41,104 nucleotides of DNA from Candidatus Jordarchaeia archaeon (GCA_029856435.1 JAHQXB010000156.1:1-41104), one strand, 5' to 3'; shown: positions 25,828 to 36,340, counted from the first letter of the stretch. Program-made: numbers and translations. Notes: generated by a model from the sequence alone, not told the origin.

Positions 25828-28800
25828 TTACTGTATGCTTTGTAAGATGTTTTTTATCCCTTTGATGGGTATAATTGCCCAATCCGGTCGGTTTTCAAGC
25901 TCATAGCCAAGTTCATAAAATGCTTTTTCCAGAAGGAAGGCTTTAAGTAATACTTGGAAATCCTCCTTATCCATAGGCACAATTGGAGCCTTCCCCACAG
26001 TGTTGATGTAGGAATGCAGGAAAACGCCATTTACGTAGTAGCACCATGGTTTAATCCAGGACTCTAGTAGAACAATGTCCTCGGCCCTGAGGGAAGCATG
26101 CTGCTGAAGGGCCCTAAAAGCCACATACTCAAATGAGCGCAATATTGCTGCAACATCCCGTAGGGGGGAGCGTTTTAATCTTCTTTCGCTTAGTGGTCGT
26201 GTAGATTCTCCCTCGAAATCAACAATCACAAAGTCCTTACCAGTATATAAAATATGGTTCAGGTGGTAGCTTCCATGAATGCGTATTTTCATTGTTGAAA
26301 TCTTTTTCCGAAAAATTTTTTGCATATGGTTCAAAACCTCATTCTCAGAAGATATTACCTCAAGGGCTTCTTCCTGTACTTTTTCCGGGAGTTTCTTAAG
26401 GTTTCTGGTTAGTGTTAGCGTTACCCTTCGCACCAACCCCCTCATAGATTGATAAACTGCCCTCTGATAGAGTGTGGAAAAGGGTTCCGGTGTGAATTCG
26501 GGTTTCTCTGTTTCTTGGCTGAGCGTTAAGTGCAGCTCTCCTGTTCTCTTCCCCAGCAGGCTAACCATTTCTAAGTAAGCTCCGCTAATTAACTCTTGGA
26601 ACAGTGAGGGAATTTCTGAAAAATTTAGATCTGGAAAAAGATTTTGCGGGATTTCAGGTGTCTTCTCCTTTTTGGACAGAACTCTTTCAAAATATTGGCT
26701 GACTGCGTCAAAGCTGTATTTCCAAGCGCTACCCTGATTGGGAACATAGCCCTCAAGAACTCCTAGTATGAAGGGCGTTCCGTCCTGTGACAGGTACTGG
26801 ATTACACCTGCAAATGGAGGGGTGTGGGGAAACTTACCTTGACTGGATAGGAATTTTATTATTTCGTGGTCTGGGTTCTCCCCCTCATCCAACTTGCGAT
26901 ACATTTTAAGAAAGAACACATTTTCATAATTAATATCAGTGTCTCCATGCTCACCCTTAATGATCTGAGACTTTAGGGAAGCACCTTTACCACTCAATAG
27001 CTTCCAAAATTTTTGACTCCGAAGGGCAGTAAGCTCGCCCCAATTTCCCCTTATTTTTCTTCTTTGTGAGAACATTGAGAGCAGATACTGACGAAAGTTC
27101 TCATCATAATATGCATCATAGAGAACCCCCTCTTCATCATCCACACGGAGATTCGCTATCACGCACTGTGGGAATTCTTCCACTAATTCTTTAGCTTTAT
27201 CCTTGGAGGCGAAAGATATGGGTAACTGGTACTTTTCCGATATTCCTTCTGAATATTTAACTTCGAAAATTAGCAAGTGCACAAGTGGTGCTTTATCAGG
27301 AATGGGAATGTTACTCGTAACAGAGATTTCCTGTATAGTTAGGGATTTTCCAATAAACCAGCTGCACCCCCTTAAATAGTTGGGCAGAACTTTTCCCTCC
27401 AGCTCCCCCATCATTCTGCCATTTAGCACGTTTTCCCAACTTGCCTTCACAATTAGTCGCGGTAAAACTTTTTCTCTAACGGCACTTTTAAGCTTCTCCT
27501 CCTCTAGCAGCAAGAACCAGTAATAACCATATGGTCCCAGCGTCAGTAGATATTGAGAACCCTTGATGGTGGGGAACTTATTTTTACTGAAAACTTCTTC
27601 TGGAACAAATCCCACATACTTTGAGAGGTCCAACTCCACCACTTGGGAAAACCTTGACAGATTCGCAACTACTAGTATGGCTTCGTCCTGATACTTGCGG
27701 ATGAAAGCTAGGATTTTTGGATTTTCGGGATATAGGAATTCAATACTTCCCCGACCAAAGGCTTTGAAGCGTTTACGCGTAGCAATTAAGCGTTTCATCC
27801 ACCAGAGTAGCGAGTTAAAATTTCTCTCCTGATTCTCCACATTTACTGCTTCATAGTGATATTCGGGGTCAATAATTACCGGGAGATATAGCTTCTGAGG
27901 ATTGGCCTTGGAAAAGCCTGCGTTTCTGTCTGGGCTCCACTGCATTGGTGTGCGAACCCCGTTTCGGTCGCCGAGATAATAGTTGTCTCCCATACCTATT
28001 TCGTCACCATAATAGATAACCGGTGTACCCGGAAAGGAGAGAAGTAGAATATTCATTAATTCTATTTTTCTTCGATCGTTTTCAAGTAGGGGTGCTAAGC
28101 GGCGGCGTATTCCCAAATTTATCCTTGCTTTGGGATCCCTAGCATAGATATGGTACATGTAGTCACGCTCTTCGTCTGTGACCATTTCTAGGGTCAATTC
28201 GTCGTGGTTTCGCAGGAACAACGCCCATTGGCAGGACTCCGGTATATTTGGAGTCTGCTCCATAATATCAATTATTGGAAAGCGATCCTCCATTTGAATC
28301 GCCATAAAGAGTCTGGGCATCAGTGGGAAATGGAAGGCCATGTGGCACCTATTACCCTCGCCAAAATAGGCTACTGCGTCCTCCGGCCACTGGTTGGCTT
28401 CCGCCAGCAGCATGCGGTTCTTAAACTTGCTATCTACATGGGCCCTTAATTTTTCCAAGAATCCGTAAGTTTCTGGGAGATTCTCACAGCTGGTGCCTTC
28501 GCGTTCATACAGGTATGGGACGGCGTCTAACCTTAGGCCATCTACACCCATTTCCAACCAATAGTCAATTACCTGAAATATTGCCTCATGCACCGTGGGG
28601 TTATCATAGTTCAGGTCTGGTTGGTGGGAGTAGAAGCGGTGCCAGTAATAAGCCTTAGCTATGGGGTCCCACGCCCAGTTGGAAGTTTCAAAGTCCTTGA
28701 AGATTATTCTTGCATCCTTATACCTTTCAGGTGTGTCACTCCAGACATAGAAGTTTCTCCATTTGGAGCCTGGCTTGGCTTTTCTTGCTCTCTGAAACCA

Positions 28801-29154
28801 AGGGTTCTGGTCCGATGTATGGTTTAAAACAAGTTCTATAATGACGCGAAGGCCTCGTTTATGAGCCTCCCTTAGGAACTCTCTAAAATCGTTTAGTGTA
28901 CCATAATAGAGGTGGACGCCGAAATAGTCTGCAATGTCGTATCCGTCATCCTTTAGGGGAGAGGGGAAAAAGGGTAAGAGCCATATGGCAGTAACTCCCA
29001 AGCCTTGGAGATAGTCCAGCTTTTTTATGAGCCCCCGAAAGTCCCCTATTCCATCATTGCTGCTATCATAAAATGCCTTAACATGAACCTCATAAATAAT
29101 AGCATCCTTATACCAAAGAGGCTCATCTTCCAAATAGTCTTCACCACTATTCAT
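25828..29154 (-). CDS. treS: Trehalose synthase-maltokinase fusion
   Basis: 1108 aa. Residues ~1-545 are a GH13 trehalose synthase with D210 (GLRLDAV), E252 (LLAEANQW) and D318 (RNHDEL), which interconverts maltose and trehalose. The rest, from ~570, is a maltokinase (Pep2/Mak) domain with [14 protein letters not shown] near the end. That kinase normally has HGDYHLGQ; here the segment reads HGSYHLNH, so the catalytic aspartate and a magnesium ligand appear changed. The fusion normally passes maltose-1-phosphate to GlgE, which is not in this window. ATG 29154 follows GGAAGG. First gene of the minus-strand alpha-glucan operon. Confidence 0.92.
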   Translation of the reverse strand: MNSGEDYLEDEPLWYKDAIIYEVHVKAFYDSSNDGIGDFRGLIKKLDYLQGLGVTAIWLLPFFPSPLKDDGYDIADYFGVHLYYGTLNDFREFLREAHKRGLRVIIELVLNHTSDQNPWFQRARKAKPGSKWRNFYVWSDTPERYKDARIIFKDFETSNWAWDPIAKAYYWHRFYSHQPDLNYDNPTVHEAIFQVIDYWLEMGVDGLRLDAVPYLYEREGTSCENLPETYGFLEKLRAHVDSKFKNRMLLAEANQWPEDAVAYFGEGNRCHMAFHFPLMPRLFMAIQMEDRFPIIDIMEQTPNIPESCQWALFLRNHDELTLEMVTDEERDYMYHIYARDPKARINLGIRRRLAPLLENDRRKIELMNILLLSFPGTPVIYYGDEIGMGDNYYLGDRNGVRTPMQWSPDRNAGFSKANPQKLYLPVIIDPEYHYEAVNVENQERNFNSLLWWMKRLIATRKRFKAFGRGSIEFLYPENPKILAFIRKYQDEAILVVANLSRFSQVVELDLSKYVGFVPEEVFSKNKFPTIKGSQYLLTLGPYGYYWFLLLEEEKLKSAVREKVLPRLIVKASWENVLNGRMMGELEGKVLPNYLRGCSWFIGKSLTIQEISVTSNIPIPDKAPLVHLLIFEVKYSEGISEKYQLPISFASKDKAKELVEEFPQCVIANLRVDDEEGVLYDAYYDENFRQYLLSMFSQRRKIRGNWGELTALRSQKFWKLLSGKGASLKSQIIKGEHGDTDINYENVFFLKMYRKLDEGENPDHEIIKFLSSQGKFPHTPPFAGVIQYLSQDGTPFILGVLEGYVPNQGSAWKYSFDAVSQYFERVLSKKEKTPEIPQNLFPDLNFSEIPSLFQELISGAYLEMVSLLGKRTGELHLTLSQETEKPEFTPEPFSTLYQRAVYQSMRGLVRRVTLTLTRNLKKLPEKVQEEALEVISSENEVLNHMQKIFRKKISTMKIRIHGSYHLNHILYTGKDFVIVDFEGESTRPLSERRLKRSPLRDVAAILRSFEYVAFRALQQHASLRAEDIVLLESWIKPWCYYVNGVFLHSYINTVGKAPIVPMDKEDFQVLLKAFLLEKAFYELGYELENRPDWAIIPIKGIKNILQSIQ

Positions 29155-29184
29155 AAGTAACCTTCCAGACAACCATAGAAACAC

Positions 29185-29599
29185 TATAATTGAACCAATC
29201 CTTCAATTTTTGGAATTTTCTGAAGTTTTAAAAACTTTATCAACACTTAAAGAAACAAGTCTAAAATCGTACAAATGAATACTCCTATAAAAAGGGGTAT
29301 CATACCAAAAATATTTAGAGGTATGCTAATAAAAGCATTGGTTTTTAAATACTATCCTATAGGTTAAATTTAAAATAGAAAAAAGACTAAATTATCCCTT
29401 TAAAGCCAAAAATTCCAAAGAAATTAGTATCCTAAACACATAAAAAGCCTTAATTTAAAGTAAATACAGCTATTTATTCATACGACAGTGATGGGGTTAA
29501 CGCACCATTACGCGAAATATTCTGCTAACCTCAAGTGAAAACCAAAAAAGGTTTGTGAACACAAGATGTTTCAGAATATGAAAGAGGCTTGACTGAAAA
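29185..29599. promoter_or_regulatory. Divergent control region between treS and glgP
   Basis: A 415-bp gene-free, AT-rich stretch separates the divergent treS and glgP genes. It holds the palindrome GGTAT-C-ATACC (29296-29306) and a further GGTATG half-site at 29320-29325, so three half-sites lie within 30 bp. TATA-like runs occur on both strands, for example TTTTTAAAAC (minus) near 29230 and TTTAAATAC (plus) near 29344. A sugar-responsive regulator such as a TrmB-type protein would fit, but none is encoded here. Confidence 0.45.
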
Positions 29600-31279
29600 T
29601 TGAGTGAATGTTTACCGTACACTATTGGAAAACAAAGTATTGCTTTTTTCTCCATGGAAATTGGGCTGGATGGCGGGATTCCCACTTATAGTGGCGGCTT
29701 GGGAATCTTAGCTGGCGACACTGTAAGGTCAAGTGCAGACTTGAAGCTCCCGTTGGTTGCAGTTACGCTAGTTAGTAGAAAAGGCTACTTTAGACAAGAA
29801 TTAACCAGTGATGGGTGGCAGATAGAATATCCCGACGAATGGGACCCGGCCAAATTTATGACGCTTCTTCCAGCTGAAGTTAGGGTGCAGATTCAAAGGA
29901 GGGACGTAAAGGTTAAAGCCTGGCTTTACGAGGTAAAAAGTCTTGTGGGGGGAAATATTCCGGTTCTCTTTCTGGACACTGATGTGGAGGGAAACACTCC
30001 AGAAGACAGAGCAATAACCAACTATCTATATGGAGACGATGGAATATACAGACTGAAACAAGAAGTTGTACTGGGGGTAGGTGGTGTAAGAATTCTTGAT
30101 GCTCTGGGCTTCCAAATTAGAAGATACCATATGAATGAAGGACACTCCAGCCTTCTTGCGCTGGAGTTATTGCGAAAATTCGGCATGGACATGGAGAAGG
30201 TCAGAAACCTTTGTATATTTACCACCCACACTCCCGTTGATGCTGCACACGACAAATTCAGCTACGATCTAGTCAGGGAAGTGCTAGACGATTTTGTCCC
30301 CCTAGACACGCTAAGGAAACTAGGTGGAGAAAACGTGTTGAACATGACTCGCCTAGCCTTAAACCTGAGCGAGTACATTAATGGCGTGTCCAAAAAGTAT
30401 CAGCTAACCTCAAGCCGACTATTTCCCGGATATCAGATTAATGCGATAACCAACGGGGTTCATTCCTACACGTGGACCAGTGAACCTTTCAAAAAACTGT
30501 TTGACAAGTATATTCCGGGGTGGGCCAACGAGCCAGAGTTACTTGTGAGAGTTGACACAATTCCGAATGAAGAAGTATGGGAAGCTCACCAGGACGCCAA
30601 AAAGACGCTAATAGATTTTGTAAACGAAACAACCAAGGTGGGCATGGACTACAACACTCTAACCATTGGATTTGCGCGGAGAGCCACTGGATACAAAAGG
30701 GCGACTTTGATATTCTCCGACTTGGATAAGCTGAGGAAAATCAATAGGAAGGGCAGAATCCAGCTCATATTTGCCGGAAAAGCCCATCCCCGAGATGAAT
30801 CAGGAAAAAAAATAATCAAAGAAATCTTCGGCTACATTGAAACATTAAAGGACAAAATAAAGATAGCCTACCTACCAAACTACAATATGAGCACAGCTTT
30901 CAAGCTCATCCCAGGATCAGACGTTTGGCTAAACACTCCATTGCCACCTCTGGAAGCTTCAGGCACCAGCGGAATGAAGGCGGCACACAATGGAGTGCTA
31001 AACTTTAGCGTTCTTGACGGTTGGTGGATTGAAGGTTGGATTGAGGGAGTAACCGGTTGGGCAATAGGTCCCCTGCCCGAAGAAGAGGTCTCGGAGCCGG
31101 AGCGTAGAGCTAGAGAAATAGAAGACCTGTACAACAAGTTGGAATACGTAATTGTTCCCACGTATTATCAGAGAAGAGACGAATGGATAGAAATGATGAA
31201 GAGCTCCATTGGAAAAATCGCCTACTACTTCAACAGCCACAGAATGATGCGCAGATACATAACTGAAGCATACTTCTAG
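29600..31279 (+). CDS. glgP: Alpha-glucan phosphorylase (GT35, short archaeal type)
   Basis: 559 aa, the compact form found in archaea and some bacteria. IAFFSMEIGLDGGIPTYSGGLGILAGD at the N-terminus, RRYHMNEGHSSLL in the middle and EASGTSGMKAAHNG with the PLP lysine K460 are diagnostic. (In each case the motif is quoted in part.) It releases glucose-1-phosphate from alpha-1,4-glucan ends. The start is TTG 29600, weakly supported (GAGG 14 bases upstream); an ATG at 29607 is out of frame. Divergent from the treS-glgB-GH57-malQ group, sharing its control region. Composition shifts to A/C-rich in the 3' part. Confidence 0.95.
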   Translation: MSECLPYTIGKQSIAFFSMEIGLDGGIPTYSGGLGILAGDTVRSSADLKLPLVAVTLVSRKGYFRQELTSDGWQIEYPDEWDPAKFMTLLPAEVRVQIQRRDVKVKAWLYEVKSLVGGNIPVLFLDTDVEGNTPEDRAITNYLYGDDGIYRLKQEVVLGVGGVRILDALGFQIRRYHMNEGHSSLLALELLRKFGMDMEKVRNLCIFTTHTPVDAAHDKFSYDLVREVLDDFVPLDTLRKLGGENVLNMTRLALNLSEYINGVSKKYQLTSSRLFPGYQINAITNGVHSYTWTSEPFKKLFDKYIPGWANEPELLVRVDTIPNEEVWEAHQDAKKTLIDFVNETTKVGMDYNTLTIGFARRATGYKRATLIFSDLDKLRKINRKGRIQLIFAGKAHPRDESGKKIIKEIFGYIETLKDKIKIAYLPNYNMSTAFKLIPGSDVWLNTPLPPLEASGTSGMKAAHNGVLNFSVLDGWWIEGWIEGVTGWAIGPLPEEEVSEPERRAREIEDLYNKLEYVIVPTYYQRRDEWIEMMKSSIGKIAYYFNSHRMMRRYITEAYF

Positions 31280-31595
31280 CCTCCACATCCAACATCGGAT
31301 TGCCGGTCCTTCGCCATTTTTCCAATGATTCCTAAAACTGATTCCCTTCTTTGACAGGGGTTTCACGCAAGATTGGACTGGAATTAAGTCATGCCCAAAT
31401 TTTTAGAGGGTTCTTTTCTTGACTGTAAAAGCTGATCTATGTAATAGCTGTTTTCAATCTGGCTCCACCTAAATCCCCACTATGAACAGCTGCGTAAAAA
31501 GGTGTCATTTATTTTTATGCATTTTAATTTGATTTAAAGCACAAAGATATATCTTATAAAGACGTTAAATATTTACACGATGTGTTGGAAAAGTG
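31280..31595. other. Gene-free stretch downstream of glgP
   Basis: A ~315-bp stretch without a credible gene. The last part is AT-rich with a TATA-like TATATCTTATAAAG (~31547-31560), probably the promoter of the alpha/beta-hydrolase gene. No repeats or strong hairpins were seen. Confidence 0.4.
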
Positions 31596-32432
31596 ATGGA
31601 TATGACTAGTTTTTTAGAGATGGAAGACGGGGTAAAGATAAGGTATGAAATTAATGGAAGAGGTAAACCGGTGATTCTAATACATGGTTGGACTGGTGGA
31701 AGAGCAAATTGGATGCGCCAAGTTCCGGAACTATCTCAACATTTCCAGGTAGTCACCTATGATCAACGGGGACACGGGGAGTCTGGTAAGCCCGAGAAGC
31801 ACCTCAATCTAAACTGGCTGGCAAGAGACCTAAAGACCATTATGAATAAATTGAAGCTTGAAAAGCCGGTGGCTGTGGGGCACTCTATGGGTGCAGCTGT
31901 CCTCTTTGAATATGTGAAATCATATGGGGACGAGGATTTCAGCGGTATGTGCTTCATAGATATGACTCCAAAGTTTATTTGTAGTGGTGACTGGAAAATG
32001 GGGATAGGTGGGGCTTTGAATTGTGAGCTGAGCCTTTTGCTACTGGGACAATTGTTCAATGATGCTCGTGGAAATGTGGAAGCCTCAGTAGTTATGGGCT
32101 ACCATAGAGATAAAAAGCTGGAAGACCTGTCAAGGGAAGAAATTGAGACACTTGTCAAGATGAGTCTCAACACCTCACTCCTAGCAACTGCAGGGCTCTT
32201 CGTTAGTTTATGCTTAAACGATTATAGGGAGGTTCTGCCCAAAATTAGGGTCCCAGTGCTATTAGTATATGGGGGTGGGAGCCAACTCTTTCCTCCAGAA
32301 GTCAGCAAATATATGAGGCAACACATTAAAAACTCAAAATTGGTGATTTTCGAAAAGAGCGGGCACAACATACTCTACGAAGAACCAGAAAAGCTCAATA
32401 AAGAATTGACCGAGTTTATCCTACCTCTCTAA
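31596..32432 (+). CDS. Alpha/beta-hydrolase 2
   Basis: 278 aa. IHGWTGGRANW is the oxyanion segment, the nucleophile is the serine in AVGHSMGAA (~residue 97), and KSGHNIL holds the histidine. The usual acid position after strand 7 reads VYGGGSQLFPPE, without an aspartate. The acid may instead be the aspartate in CFIDMTPKF after strand 6, as in a subset of these enzymes. Similar to carboxylesterase/lactonase-like proteins; the substrate is unknown. ATG 31596 is taken, with GTG 31593 and ATG 31602 as close alternatives. Only distantly related to the hydrolase at 17507. Confidence 0.8.
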   Translation: MDMTSFLEMEDGVKIRYEINGRGKPVILIHGWTGGRANWMRQVPELSQHFQVVTYDQRGHGESGKPEKHLNLNWLARDLKTIMNKLKLEKPVAVGHSMGAAVLFEYVKSYGDEDFSGMCFIDMTPKFICSGDWKMGIGGALNCELSLLLLGQLFNDARGNVEASVVMGYHRDKKLEDLSREEIETLVKMSLNTSLLATAGLFVSLCLNDYREVLPKIRVPVLLVYGGGSQLFPPEVSKYMRQHIKNSKLVIFEKSGHNILYEEPEKLNKELTEFILPL

Positions 32433-32570
32433 TAGATATTTCTCTTACCCACTTTTTATTCAAAATTTCAAAGAAAGGAAGTGGCACCACCAAATTTCCA
32501 TAAAATCCAAAGTGCCGTGAAAATTAAATAAATGGTTGGTGGGGAAGTGTGAAGCTCAACTTCCCTTGGT

Positions 32571-33260
32571 TTAGATTTCAAAGATTCTTCCCTGGCAGTT
32601 TGGCTGGTTGAATTTGTCCAGTTTGTAGTCGACAAGTTTTCCTGAGATCAAACTTACTGCAGCACTGTTAGTAATCAGTACTACGCATTCCGGTCCTCCT
32701 GTCACTCGGGTGATCCCCTCTTTTTCCATAGCTTTGCAGCCATCTTTCCAGGGACAATCTTCTATTTCTTGGAATATTCCTTTTTCGGACTGGTTTACTA
32801 TGCGTTGCGGGGTTGTAGCTCTAACGATGTCTACTATTTCTATGTATCGTAGAAGGGCTTCATAAATGTTTGAGATTTTGCCCTTTACCTCGTTTAGCAG
32901 CCCTGAACTATCTATTATTTTTCTGATTGCAGTTTGGGCTAGATTTTTTGCGCCCGATGCTGTTGATCCTTCAAGCATTTTCTCAGCTTTTGCGATGCCG
33001 TAAATAAAGCAGTTAAAAAAGTTAGGATACTTATCCTTGTGCTCTCTAAAGTACTCAAACGCCTCGTCGATGTTCTCGATGTATTCTGGTTTTTTCTCGC
33101 CGATTTTTTCGGACTCCATCTCTAGAGCATAATTTAGAATACCTTTAACGAATGCCGGCCCAAATAGGTTTCCAATTACTCTAACAGCTTCTTTAATAAA
33201 CATTGCCACTGTTTCTGGATCAAAATTTTCTTTAACCACTTTTTCTACGCTTTCCAACAA
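32571..33260 (-). CDS. V4R-like cysteine-rich protein, second paralogue
   Basis: 229 aa, a paralogue of the gene at 173-820 over its whole length. Shared marks are FGPxxxK, the ExEKxGExxP segment, IDxxxxY, an EGxT element, SGLL, then C-P-x4-C-x5-EGI-x-R-V-x-G-x-x-EC and a final C-x-G-R-IF. These cysteines resemble a V4R-type ligand- or metal-binding domain. A TTG start (33260) with AGGGTTC upstream is used. It follows, on the same strand, a YkgJ-type Cys-cluster protein 166 bp upstream. Role unknown; possibly a stand-alone sensor. Confidence 0.6.
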   Translation of the reverse strand: MLESVEKVVKENFDPETVAMFIKEAVRVIGNLFGPAFVKGILNYALEMESEKIGEKKPEYIENIDEAFEYFREHKDKYPNFFNCFIYGIAKAEKMLEGSTASGAKNLAQTAIRKIIDSSGLLNEVKGKISNIYEALLRYIEIVDIVRATTPQRIVNQSEKGIFQEIEDCPWKDGCKAMEKEGITRVTGGPECVVLITNSAAVSLISGKLVDYKLDKFNQPNCQGRIFEI

Positions 33261-33426
33261 TTTGAACCCTCACTATAATTATCAATGACAAATGTAATCA
33301 TTATAAACTACTTATATTAATTACCCATTTTCGTTTAGGCTGGTTCGGCAAAAATAGTATATTACATATTTTATTCGAAATATGACGTATAACATTAATT
33401 ATTCAACTACTCTTGAAAACATAAAA

Positions 33427-33873
33427 TTAAGAATTATCATCTAGATTTGTGTGCTGATAAGCCTCTACCGCCTGTCTTAGAAGATTTGTAAAAACCTTTT
33501 TCTCCAAAACATTTCCCCTTCCTATTCCCGGGCAGTCCGATGAAGCTTTAAACTCAAACTTGTTACCCCGCCTCTCAATCCAAAAAGGATAGCATCGGCA
33601 TATGAGAGGCCTGAAATCATAAATTTTGCATGTGTTATTTTCATCAAGGAAAATGCATTTCCCATCAACCATCTTCATTAAAAAAGTAAAAGGATGAGAA
33701 CCCTGAATATTCTCAGCGAAGTTCTCCCTATTCAAACCAAGGTTTTTTTCTATCCTTAACAAATCCAGAACACTTAGTAGGATTCTCCTAGGACCCTTCT
33801 CTGTGTCTCTGCAACACCTTGAACATCTTTGGCACTGAAATCTTACACCCTTAGGAAATCTCAACTTATTCAA
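33427..33873 (-). CDS. YkgJ-family cysteine-cluster protein
   Basis: 148 aa. N-terminal C14-x2-C17-x2-C20-C21 (FQCQRCSRCC), then CIFLDENNTCKIYDFRPLICRCYPFW, is the signature of the YkgJ/FliB-like family that binds zinc or an iron-sulfur cluster. The biochemical role of most members is unknown; some modify proteins. The start is a TTG without a convincing ribosome binding site, so the N-terminus is uncertain. Not obviously co-transcribed with the next gene. Confidence 0.78.
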   Translation of the reverse strand: MNKLRFPKGVRFQCQRCSRCCRDTEKGPRRILLSVLDLLRIEKNLGLNRENFAENIQGSHPFTFLMKMVDGKCIFLDENNTCKIYDFRPLICRCYPFWIERRGNKFEFKASSDCPGIGRGNVLEKKVFTNLLRQAVEAYQHTNLDDNS

Positions 33874-34155
33874 TTAAGCCTACACCAAGGAATATTTTTA
33901 GGAGTTTCCTACGATTTTCAAAACCAACTCTCGCAATTAAAAATTTTCATAACCAATTCTTCAAAAGCTATTTCCAGAAGCATAATTTAAAACCGCCGTT
34001 GGGGATGTTTCCCTCAACCTTTTTACTCCTTTCCAAATACTTTTAAGTGGTTTCGTGCAAATCTCTTTTAAAGTCAAATGCTTTAAGTCCTCCTCTCCAT
34101 GTGAAGATTTTTTGTAGGAAAGGGGGCTTTTAACAATTTTTTGAAGGGTTAGAAA

Positions 34156-35667
34156 ATGTCTAATGGGGAACAATTCAGAGACCTCAGCCCAATATTCGAG
34201 CCCAAGTCAGTTGTCCTAATTGGGGCTTCAAACAATCCCCTTAAGTGGGGCTGGGTTATCCTCTCAAACATTTTGTCCCACGGTTACATTGGAAGCGTTT
34301 ACCCCATCAATCCCAAGGAAGATAACATCCTTGGTTTGAAAACTTACAAAACAGTTTTCCAAGTTCCAGAAGAAGTGGACTTGGCAATAGTAGTGAGGCC
34401 GGCTGAGGCTGTCCCTAAACACATAGAAGAATGTGTTAAAAAAGGAGCGAAATCCGCAATAGTTCTGGCCGGAGGGTTCCGCGAAACAGGGAAAGAAGGA
34501 GAGAAGCTGGAGAGGGAGGTGGTGGATATAGCCCGCAGGGGAAACCTGCTCATTGTGGGGCCAAACACCATGGGCGTCTACAGTGCAAAAGTGAACCTCC
34601 TAGCCATAATGAGCCCCATAACAGTCATGAAGGGTGAAGTTTCCTTTATCTCCATGAGTGGAAACATCGGGGTCAACCTGCTTTCTATGGGAAGCATGGA
34701 AAATGTGGGTTTCAACAAGTTTGTCAGCGTAGGCAACCAGGCAGATGTCACCCTCGAAGAGTACCTCAAGTATTTTGGGGACGATCCCGAAACAAAAATT
34801 ATACTCATATATATAGAGGGTCTACGCAAAGGAAAGACATTCATGGAAGTGGCAGAAAAAATCACAGAAAGAAAGCCCATAATAGTTATGAAGGCTGGAA
34901 AATCCGCTGCAGGGGCTAAAGCTGCAAGGTCACATAGCGGTTCCCTGGCTGGCTCCAACATGATTTATGATGCAGTCTTTAAACAAGCAGGCGTCATTAA
35001 GGCGCGAACAATCAATGGAATGCTTGACTTGGCAAAAGCCTTCCTTCATCTACCATTACCCAAGGGCAACAGGGTTGGAATAGTAAGCTGGGGGGGAGGA
35101 TACGGAGTAGTTGCCGCAGACGCATGTGAAGAAGCTGGGCTGGTAATACCCAACATACAAGAAAAAACAATACAGGAACTCGATAAAATACTCCCTCCAT
35201 ACTGGAGCAGAGGAAACCCCGTGGACCTTGTGGGAACCCTTGACCGCAGCATCCAGCCAAAAAGCCTAGAAGTGCTAGTTAAAGACGAGAACATTGACGC
35301 CATCATCGCCTCAGGATTCCTAGTGGGGGGAAGTGGAGTCAAATTTGCTTCACCCGAACCTCTAAAAAAAGGAGTAACCATAACTGGAAAGGGCGTAATG
35401 CTAGATGACAAAGGCATATCAATGGAAGTACTGGCACAGAAATGGATACGCAGCTCAGACGAACAAAACATAAACAAAATAAATGAACTGGTAGAAAAAT
35501 ACCAGAAACCCATAATAGCAGTAACCCTCACCTCAGACACCAAAGCCATACCCAAAGCTTGGGAAAAAAACACCGTAGTATACCCCACACTAGAAGCAGC
35601 AGCCGAAGTCCTAGCCAAAATGTACGAATACAAACAATACCTAGAAAAAAGGAAACAAAATAAATAA
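34156..35667 (+). CDS. ADP-forming acyl-CoA synthetase, alpha subunit 2
   Basis: 503 aa. CoA-binding domain FEPKSVVLIGASNNPLKWG, LIVGPNTMGVY near residue 135, then the ligase part with H260 in ARSHSGSLAGS, the phosphohistidine position. It is ~40 aa longer than the paralogue at 5441, with the extra residues near the C-terminus (GVKFASPEPLKKG to GISMEVLAQKW). The beta (ATP-grasp) subunit is again not adjacent, so it must be elsewhere or be shared. ATG 34156 has GGGTTAG upstream. Composition changes from G-rich at the 5' end to strongly A/C-rich at the 3' end (A+C 38% at 34501-34560, 72% at 35521-35580). Confidence 0.88.
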   Translation: MSNGEQFRDLSPIFEPKSVVLIGASNNPLKWGWVILSNILSHGYIGSVYPINPKEDNILGLKTYKTVFQVPEEVDLAIVVRPAEAVPKHIEECVKKGAKSAIVLAGGFRETGKEGEKLEREVVDIARRGNLLIVGPNTMGVYSAKVNLLAIMSPITVMKGEVSFISMSGNIGVNLLSMGSMENVGFNKFVSVGNQADVTLEEYLKYFGDDPETKIILIYIEGLRKGKTFMEVAEKITERKPIIVMKAGKSAAGAKAARSHSGSLAGSNMIYDAVFKQAGVIKARTINGMLDLAKAFLHLPLPKGNRVGIVSWGGGYGVVAADACEEAGLVIPNIQEKTIQELDKILPPYWSRGNPVDLVGTLDRSIQPKSLEVLVKDENIDAIIASGFLVGGSGVKFASPEPLKKGVTITGKGVMLDDKGISMEVLAQKWIRSSDEQNINKINELVEKYQKPIIAVTLTSDTKAIPKAWEKNTVVYPTLEAAAEVLAKMYEYKQYLEKRKQNK

Positions 35668-35737
35668 TCAGACAAATAGGAATATCCGCGTCTTTGGGCA
35701 CCTACTACAAAAGCATTTCCGTTTAGAAGACCCTTTT

Positions 35738-36184
35738 TCACTGCTTATCAATCAGAGGATATATTTCAAACCCTGCCAGTTTAAAGTTCTCGCCTAGTGT
35801 GAACGCCGTCTTTTTTCCAAGCTCCCTCATTAAGGCGAAGCCCATACAATCAGTGAAGCTCCATGCCTTATCTGTGTACTTTTCAAACATTTCTTTAGCT
35901 TTCTTGAAACATTCTTCTCCTACACGTACTACTGTCACCATTATTGATCTTTGAAAAGTGTCCAAAAACTTTCCTCAGCGCCACAACTTCTCTTCACAAG
36001 GGTTGCGGTCTCATCTAGGACATAATCCCTTGTCACAAAGAGTCGAAACTCGTATTCCCCCACTCGCAACTTCGACAAATTTTCTCGCAACTCTGTGATG
36101 CTTATCCTTCTTATCGTAATAAGCCTTAAAGGCTGACGTGTCAACAAAAATAAGCTTTCCTGCCGACGCACCAGCATCTTCCAT
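35738..36184 (-). pseudogene. vapC: VapC-type PIN-domain toxin, broken by two frameshifts
   Basis: Three frames of one PIN domain lie in order. KLIFVDTSAFKAYYDKKDKH starts from ATG 36184. VTRDYVLDETATLVKRSCG follows in a second frame (around 36000). SIMVTVVRVGEECFKKAKEMF, then SFTDCMGFALMRELG to the end at 35738, is in a third. The catalytic acids (D of VDTS, E of LDET, D of FTDC) are all still visible. The frame changes lie near 36060 and 35950, so no full product can be made without recoding. It follows its antitoxin gene by nine bases. Confidence 0.8.
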
Positions 36185-36193
36185 GATTACACC

Positions 36194-36340
36194 CTAATAG
36201 AGAACCTTATCGTGTTCTGTGCACTCCACATCAAACTTAAAATCGATCGGCTCAAGCTTCACAAAGGGATCGTCACTGAAGTCTGCGTTCTCCACTAACC
36301 AAAACCTAATAGCTTCTCTAACACCCTCTTTAATGCTCAT
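36194..36340 (-). CDS. vapB: VapB-like antitoxin (short)
   Basis: 48 aa: MSIKEGVREAIRFWLVEN, then an acidic tail DFSDDPFVKLEPIDFKF. ATG 36340 stands behind GAGGAGGGG and the TAG at 36194-36196 lies nine bases before the PIN-domain ATG. Position and size fit the antitoxin of a vapBC pair: an N-terminal helix for dimerisation or DNA binding and an acidic C-terminal arm to bind the toxin. Family assignment is by context, since the sequence itself is short. Confidence 0.6.
   Translation of the reverse strand: MSIKEGVREAIRFWLVENADFSDDPFVKLEPIDFKFDVECTEHDKVLY

Noticed and set aside
33961..34173. 70-codon minus-strand frame
   Set aside because: It overlaps the start of the second acyl-CoA synthetase gene and has no convincing start site or domain; the rest of 33874-34155 looks non-coding.
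35046..35741. 231-codon minus-strand frame
   Set aside because: Antisense to the 3' half of the second acyl-CoA synthetase alpha gene; the Ser/Thr-rich product is typical of a shadow frame.
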